This document shows, one piece after another, positions 30,899 to 36,842 of a DNA stretch of 36,842 nt; position 1 is the first letter of the stretch; every line of letters starts with the position of its first letter. Position numbers and translations under genes: made by a program. Below the pieces are notes generated by a model that saw only the letters and a program-made list of their open reading frames with translations, was not told the DNA's origin and ran no database searches. Source of the DNA: Saccoglossus kowalevskii. Its lineage: Eukaryota; Hemichordata; Enteropneusta; Harrimaniidae. The DNA is taken from the NCBI RefSeq assembly GCF_000003605.2, contig NW_003121430.1, positions 37,394 through 74,235 of the forward strand, in the 5' to 3' direction.

Positions 30899-31978
30899 TC
30901 AATTCTCAGATTTGAATTCAATGTATCCGTTTTTTTCGGCATTTTCCGCGTCATCAAGAAACTGTTTATTTTGGTTTGCTTTCCATGTCACAACTGATAT
31001 GACACTTGCGCTGAACAGGATCAACAGAACACCTCCGATCTCGAACCATCCAATGTGAGTTCCGAAAACGAAGTAATCCAATGTGTAGGACACCACGACT
31101 TCAAAGTTGAACAGAAGACTGGCGGTGGCGGCGTTTTCTAGCTGGACACTGCGGAAAGCGGTCCAATGGCCAAGACAGTCGAAAATTGCAATTCCCACGA
31201 CGAAGCCGAACAGTCTGCCGTTCATGCTCCATTTTGGCGACTCAGTAAGAAAAGTTAATGTACTACACATGATGCCAGCAATGATAGAATCCCAAAGGAT
31301 GATTGTTAGCATGCTCACGCCCTCACCGAGTGCTCGACAGGTAATATAAGAAGCGGCGTACCCGGTAGCGCCCGCTATAGTCGTGAGGTACCCGAATGCC
31401 TTCACGTTCATCGTCTCATTGGCGGTAGATTCATAAGCTTCACCTCCGAATAAGAAAGTAGGCTGGGAAATCAACATGATTCCAGTAATATTGACGACGG
31501 CGACAAAAGCATGAATCAATTTCCATGGTTCTCTTAAAAATATCGTACTTAAGATAGCCGTAATAATTGGCAAAGATCCCATAAAGATGGCGTTCACGTT
31601 ACCAATAGGCAGATGGGACAACGCAAAGTATAAACCGGCTTCTCCGACTGTGTAGCCAATGCCGTTGCCAATCAACAACAATCGTTGCCTGGCTGTGCTC
31701 ATTAGGAAGTCGATACGTAAGTAAATGATTGGTGGAATCATAATAAGACCAATCATTCCCTGGACAATGAATACCGTCTGGAATGGCAAGAGGGTCATCA
31801 AAGCCAAGGCTGCAAACATATATCCCACGGCGAATGCACATCCAGACGTCAGAGCCATAGATATACCCAGTCCTGATTTCATCCATTGCTTATATCGGTC
31901 ACTTTTACTGAGTTTGTCTCCATCGTCTGGTGTGTCAGTCGCAAACACTCGGCGGAGATCATCTCCGTTCATAGATGA
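30899..31978 (-). CDS. SLC35G-like transporter, main coding exon
   Basis: The minus-strand acceptor 'tttgttttgtttcag' lies just above 31978, and the exon opens SSMNGDDLRRVFATD. An ATG two codons inside would be a fallback start, but the upstream exon joins in frame and supplies a better start. It contains all ten helices. The plus-strand open frames at 31107-31349 and 31725-31982 are antisense shadows. Confidence 0.93.
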   Translation of the reverse strand, partial: SSMNGDDLRRVFATDTPDDGDKLSKSDRYKQWMKSGLGISMALTSGCAFAVGYMFAALALMTLLPFQTVFIVQGMIGLIMIPPIIYLRIDFLMSTARQRLLLIGNGIGYTVGEAGLYFALSHLPIGNVNAIFMGSLPIITAILSTIFLREPWKLIHAFVAVVNITGIMLISQPTFLFGGEAYESTANETMNVKAFGYLTTIAGATGYAASYITCRALGEGVSMLTIILWDSIIAGIMCSTLTFLTESPKWSMNGRLFGFVVGIAIFDCLGHWTAFRSVQLENAATASLLFNFEVVVSYTLDYFVFGTHIGWFEIGGVLLILFSASVISVVTWKANQNKQFLDDAENAEKNGYIEFKSEN

Positions 31979-32826
31979 CTGAAACAAAACAAATGTAATG
32001 TACTATAGAATACACTCCTTTTTGGTATTTTTTTAAATATTTTGTGACGTGTACATAACATAACAAGATAAAAGTATGAATTAATAATCATGAGTTAAAA
32101 TCAATCCTGTAAAGTGGAAAACTGTTGATGTTGTGCCTCGAGTTCATTATTCTTCGTTGCGACACACTCCTCAATCTTTGTTATGTCCTTGACAAATGTT
32201 ATACAATATTACAATAAAACAGCTACTGTGCTTGGTGTGTTGTTGATAAATAGATTGTTCATATTTGTGATGCACTGTTGCTAATCTTAGGGTAATATAT
32301 TGATTTATTTTGGTGATGGAATGTGGGGTCGAAACATTGTTTTCAATTGTCTGGATTCTAAATGAATACTTCAAGATAAATACGTCTTAAATATTGAGAC
32401 CCCCAATGCTTTATATCCGACATCAAATATATTTCATATAACTAGTGTCCTGTAGAAAATAAGCGTCAATGTGATGTAAAATTACGTAGATTGAAGATCA
32501 AAGGAATATTTTGTATTGACGAAGCGTCCCGTTGCTAGATAAAGATGTACAATTTCGCTTATTTGGCGTTAAGTTGTGTAGTTCAGATATAAAAGAAATA
32601 AAAAATCTTTTGTTGCGAATTTATCTTTATTTGTTTCACACTCTGACCAACTATTAGTATATATTGCACAAAAGACGATAACTATAGTCTAACTCAGTGT
32701 TTCTAACAATTCTATCAAAGAACTCACCTGTTGGGCTGATAAGATCGGTGTTTGATCATTAAACCCCAAACTATCTTTTTGACTGTTGTTACCTCCAGGA
32801 CTATCGAGATCTCTGGAATCTGGCAT
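30899..32826 (-). CDS. EamA/DMT-superfamily transporter, SLC35G-like, two coding exons, 392 residues
   Basis: Exons on the minus strand: 32826-32728 and 31978-30899, joined in phase 0. The protein has a 65-residue hydrophilic N-terminus, then ten membrane helices in two EamA repeats (about 70-203 and 228-365) and a short acidic cytoplasmic tail ending FKSEN. The first repeat has GEAGLYFALSHLPIGNVNAI and the family closing motif FLREPWK...NITGIMLIS; the second repeats the pattern with RSVQLENAATASLLFNFE. One sequon (N220-E-T) lies between the repeats. SLC35G proteins are drug/metabolite transporters with poorly defined substrates, so I give none. The gene is convergent with the channel gene, 1.95 kb between stop codons. 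Confidence 0.92.
31979..32727 (-). other. Transporter intron (749 bp)
   Basis: A phase 0 GT-AG intron (donor CAG|GTGAGTT, acceptor TTTCAG). It is AT-rich with no recognisable content; the minus-strand frame at 32171-32374 has no features. Confidence 0.75.
32728..32826 (-). CDS. SLC35G-like transporter, first coding exon
   Basis: Too short for ordinary open-frame detection. On the minus strand, ATG at 32826-32824 in context AAAATGC (A at -3) opens MPDSRDLDSPGG and 33 codons in all, ending SAQQ at a strong CAG|GTGAGT donor. The join to SSMNGDD is phase 0. It encodes a polar, probably cytoplasmic segment. Confidence 0.8.
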
Positions 32827-32922
32827 TTTGTTGTCAAGTTGAAATCAATGACAGGCCAAAGTAGAAAAAATATATCTGAAAGTAAAAGAAAGATTAGATA
32901 ACATTGATCAGACTACATGTAT

Positions 32923-32964
32923 ATGCAAATCCTACATAAGTATGCTCAGGTGTCTGTGACGTCA
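32923..32964. promoter_or_regulatory. Octamer plus CRE upstream of the transporter start
   Basis: The octamer ATGCAAAT (32923-32930) and the full CRE TGACGTCA (32957-32964) lie 97-138 bp upstream of the transporter ATG. This is a typical proximal-promoter distance if transcription starts just upstream of this exon. If the first exon is instead at about 35.6 kb, they are intronic. Confidence 0.35.
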
Positions 32965-35576
32965 CTACGTCAGTACCTATCACTGATCCGCATCTTTCTA
33001 TATGCGTGATCCACCCCCATACCCCCACACACTCAAATATAAATGTATTCATATTTTATATTAGCGAAAAGGAATATATCTAAGAAAACACCAAATCAAT
33101 TAATGTTTGTACAGATGATTTTAAAACTTCCGATATTTTGTAACAAAGTTCCATGAGAAATTGTCCCATTAGCATCTTGATTACCCACTACTGTATATTC
33201 TACGAATCACGTGTAAACTGAAATACATGTATATAACATGTTTTGTCAAAACACTTCTCATGGATTTTAAGATTTCGTACACAAAAAAAGTCATGCTACT
33301 GTTTTGGGCTGTCCATTTGATTTCAACTTACTCCATACCAGTCTTATACTATAGTTTAAAGACAATGTAAAAACTCACGCATCAAAAATCAAAGAAGAAA
33401 GTCGATAGATTCCGAGAGATATCTTGTGTCTTTTATATCGTATTTCACAAACTTCTAAGCGTAATTTCATTCTGTTACTTATACTATTATTTAGGTAATT
33501 TGATTTAGATTATAATCACGAACGTGACTTAAAAAGGATTTAAAATCATTAATCATAGCATTTAAAGAAACAAATCTAGCGGCTATTTAGATTTTTGTAA
33601 TGCACAATGTGAAGGCAATCTGAAGTATTGAGACAAAAAGAATAAATGTGATTGTACATATGTGGTTTGCAGTCTGCGATTCATCCAACAGTACTCTTTA
33701 ATTTAAAACCGACAAATGGTTATTGAGACATCAGAAAATTACAAGTTACATTATCCGATATGCACGGGTTTTACTCAAAAATACTTGGGTATGTGCTCTT
33801 TTCCAGAACACCTATGTAACAAGTTTCATTGGAATGCGATGGTTGGGATGTGAGAGGGAAAGAGGACTATCCTAAAGTGCACTCATAATTGTAATACCAA
33901 GGTAGTTGCACGTATAAACGATATATTTAAATAAACTAATTTTATTGAATTAATGTTAAAATACGATTGATCTACGTGATATTATATCGATTTGCACACC
34001 ACACAAGAAATCCTTTTCACAACTTGAAGCGCATGGTACGAAATCTAAATATGTTTTATTATTACGGTGCGCGTAACATCACCGTGAAATTTGGAAATAA
34101 AATGCAAAAAACCTTAAATGAACTCTCAACAAAACAAAATTATTGGACCATACTTTGAATTCAAACATTTCTTTTTATGAATGGCACATGAGCGGGTTCA
34201 TTAGAATTCAATACGATAAAACCACCATACTATAATTACTAGTGAGGCAGATGGTAATTTTCAATTAGTACGGGTTACTGGTATATTTAACATCGTATAT
34301 TACAAAGACACATGGATCAGAATCAGCAACACAGACATTCCACATCAACGACAGTTAACGACCATGTGTAATGGGGCAAATATGTTTTCATTACAAACTC
34401 TATATTTATTTAACAACATCAACAGATTTGAATATTGCAAGACATGTAAAGATGATTTTAATTTAATGTTAGGGACACAAATTATCGCTCGTGTATCTCG
34501 TGTAAAACCTTCTTATAAGAAACTTATTCAATTTTTTTATCGAAAAGAATATCCTAACACTACGATAATAACTTTCCGTTTTCGACATTGTGAAATTATT
34601 TCGTCTTGAGGAAGGGGCTGACAACAACTGAATTTTACAATAAATTTCGGAAATTTATTAACAATAATTCATAACGAGATGTATTCAATAAATTACACTA
34701 ATAATCATTATCATAATTACCGTTCAGGAATCTTACTAACTCTTTGGGGTAAAAACTAAACCATGAAGAAAAAACGCCTAGTTATTTAATGTTTTTGTCC
34801 AAGCATGTTACACGATTACAAACTAAGGTATAATTAACATACAAATGAATGAATGTGCGTACGGTGACATGTCCTGGGGGGGGGGACTCACAAAAGTGAA
34901 CGTATATAAGTAGCGCGTTAAAGACCCCCCCTCACCATTTTAGCATTTTATGGAACTGACTGTAGCGTTAAGGGTCATAAAGTTTTGACTTCTCTTTGTT
35001 AGGAAATGGAGAGGTTTGTTTCAATTTGTTATGAAAATATACAACTTTTGACCCCCATGTCCCCGAAAAAGGGTACTTAAGGTACTGACAGTTACTCATG
35101 ATTGAAACAGGAAAATAAGACAACAATGAAGTGTTTGGCAGTTGTTGGTCCACCTTGATCAATCACATCAAATAAACAGAGAGTTTCGAATAGAACGAGA
35201 ACACATCGTATCTTCCTGGCGTTTCTATAATATAAAGGTGTTTTGACTTTTCCAAAAGTCCGAATATTATCAAAAAATGGGGTAAATTTATTTGAAAATC
35301 AGTTTTTCAGCAAAAACTCATGTTATATTTACGTCAAAAAGTTTAGAGTATGTCTTGGTCGCAATGTTTGAGCCTAAACGCAGGTTGTTAAAGCTTGAGA
35401 TAAGCCTATCACAATTTGCCACACACGTGAACAGCCTTCGACATTCCTAGAAAACATCAACCTAGCAACCAGAATCCACCCAAGTCTTCGTACAAATTTG
35501 CACGTCAACCTCACCGATTCAAGTCATACAACATAGAAATAAATAGCGGGTTTATAATAACGAACATTAGACATAC
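32965..35576. other. Upstream region or 5' intron of the transporter gene
   Basis: AT-rich sequence without a recognisable gene. It includes a run of ten G near 34877. The open frames 33967-34158, 34364-34609 and 34968-35162 (-) show no conserved motif or splice logic. Confidence 0.45.
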
Positions 35577-35650
35577 CTGTTGATTGGGAAGGCGCACAGT
35601 CAACTCCGGGTTTGTGATGCAATGGAAAGAACAGTCACAGTCAGGAAGGC
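35577..35650 (-). other. Possible non-coding 5' exon of the transporter gene
   Basis: On the minus strand, 'ccttcccaatcaacag|gtatgtct' at 35577 is a strong 5' splice site, and a matching acceptor 'gtaaaatactttcag'-like TACTTTCAG lies just above 32876, about 50 nt before the ATG. Spliced, this would make a 5' UTR exon with a 2.7-kb intron. The upstream limit is not visible. Splice-site strength is the only support. Confidence 0.25.
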
Positions 35651-35906
35651 TACAATATTGGTAGATTGTATTTTTAGCAAATCGTCATCAACATGCCGGC
35701 CCCCTCTCGTGGAACTATATTTCCTTTTGTAGACTAGAATAGCCCGGTTTATTAACGACAATAATTAGTCAACATAAATTGCTACTTTGCTAGCCACTGG
35801 AATTGGTAGATGGGTGGTTTGTGGTTTATCAGTGTGTATCTTTTTGGGGAAAATGAGGCACAGGTTAGCAAACATACGTACTGGTAAAAATAATCCCATT
35901 TCCGGT

Positions 35907-36051
35907 CAGGGGCGGATCTAGGATTCTGGAATAGGGGGGGCGATAAGTTGGCCGAAGGCCAAGTTCGCGAGCGCCGATGGCGCGAAGCCCTGTTGGTTGT
36001 TAAAAATAGAGGGGGCCGCGGCCCCCTCGGCCCCCTCTAAATCCGCCAATG
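35907..36051. mobile_element. GC-rich MITE-like element with 5-bp target-site duplication
   Basis: The ends are CAGGGGCGGATCTAG (from 35907) and, on the other strand, CATTGGCGGATTTAG from 36051, an imperfect terminal inverted repeat. CCGGT occurs immediately outside both ends (35902-35906 and 36052-36056). The interior is packed with palindromes: TTGGCC-GAA-GGCCAA (35948-35962), a TTCGC/GCGAA-bounded stem (35964-35986) and GGGGGCCGCGGCCCCC (36011-36026). No coding capacity. The CAGGGGCGGAT end resembles hAT-type non-autonomous elements, but a 5-bp duplication is not the 8 bp usual for hAT. Confidence 0.7.
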
Positions 36052-36056
36052 CCGGT

Positions 36057-36777
36057 TGTGATCTCCCATGAGTGGCGAAGGAAAATACTACTACATGTAC
36101 ACTGTTGTATAAATACTCTTATTGCCAACGAATGTGTAAATTGTCAACGAAAAGTACCGAATGAATTTTCAAATTAACCGATTTCGCCCGAGGTTGAATA
36201 GCACAGGTCTACGAAACATGTGAATAACAAGGCGCATCTTAGAGAGTGATGTTTTCATACGCCAGTACATCATTTGGTGTAACAACCGAAAGCTAATATG
36301 CAAATAACCTTCTAATATATGCAATACAGACATGCAAACTCATTCATGATTTAGAATATTCACATTCAGACGGGCCGTTGCTATTGCAGTGCCTTAGAGA
36401 TGTAATACTGTAATGATGGTATTCAGCCCGAATATCGACTGCGGTAATGCCCTCATGCAATTATATTTGACATAGTCACGGTGTGGTTGGTATAAAATAT
36501 ATATTAAACATTGTATTTATTATTGTGTAACTTAAAATATAACTGCATTTCAACTTTTAGCCACATTACTTGTAATGTTACTACATTCTAAAAAGACATT
36601 TCCATTTTTAAATTAGTTTTATAAACTGCATGGTACACACGTTTTTGAACGGGTAATGAAAATTATGGTATCACTTCTCTAATTTCCAAATTTTTCGTGT
36701 CAAAATACACTAAGATTGGGTTTGGCTAAACACAGTTGCATTTGTGAGTTTCAAGTCGACGATATATTTTATAAACG
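36057..36777. other. No recognisable feature
   Basis: AT-rich non-coding sequence between the MITE-like element and the terminal tandem repeat. I see no gene or repeat. Confidence 0.5.
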
Positions 36778-36842
36778 CCGTCGTCATTAGAATAGGTAAG
36801 TCACAAAACCGTCGTCATTAGAATAAGCAAGTCACAAAAACC
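36778..36842. repeat. 31-bp tandem repeat reaching the window edge
   Basis: Two units (36778-36808 and 36809-36839) share 'ccgtcgtcattagaata' and 'aagtcacaaaa' with two differences. The final bases 'cc' may begin a third unit, so the array probably continues beyond the window. Confidence 0.85.

Noticed and set aside
31107-31982. Plus-strand open frames opposite the transporter exon
   Set aside because: They are antisense shadows of a well-conserved membrane protein coding exon.

Overview
The window looks like nuclear DNA of an invertebrate animal. It is AT-rich, its genes are split by many GT-AG introns, and it carries decayed non-LTR retrotransposon sequence, MITE-like elements, minisatellites and microsatellites. 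I see nothing bacterial or organellar. A marine deuterostome such as a hemichordate or lancelet is a plausible source, but that is an impression from protein style and repeat texture, not something I can prove.

Layout: (1) 739-3713 (+) holds the last three coding exons of a gene whose start lies left of the window. It encodes a low-complexity protein with a central coiled coil that faintly resembles the CLOCK/NPAS2 coiled coil, followed by a disordered tail. (2) 3714-10219 is 3' UTR and intergenic DNA, including a 1.2-kb element built of about seven diverged 145-bp tandem units (5253-6437) and copies of a dispersed repeat. (3) 10220-28944 (+) is a complete DEG/ENaC/ASIC-family channel gene. 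I assembled ten coding exons with matching splice phases throughout, giving 508 residues, two membrane helices, all 14 family cysteines and a GAS selectivity filter. Its first two introns exceed 6 kb each and hold a LINE fragment, an assembly gap (17785-18035), an 11-copy 23-bp minisatellite and several short palindromic elements. (4) 30899-32826 (-) is a two-coding-exon gene for a ten-helix EamA/DMT transporter of the SLC35G type (392 residues), convergent with the channel gene. (5) 32827-36842 is its upstream region, with a CRE plus octamer motif, a possible non-coding 5' exon, a GC-rich MITE-like element (35907-36051) and a 31-bp tandem repeat running off the right edge.

The three genes are not obviously functionally linked: a possible transcriptional regulator, a plasma-membrane cation channel and a membrane transporter. 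The best-supported results are the full exon structure of the channel gene, including non-canonical residues at three functionally important sites (Ser-Gly for His-Gly before TM1, Ser at the degenerin site, no His72/His73 pair), and the two-exon transporter. I did not find a convincing new multi-gene system.
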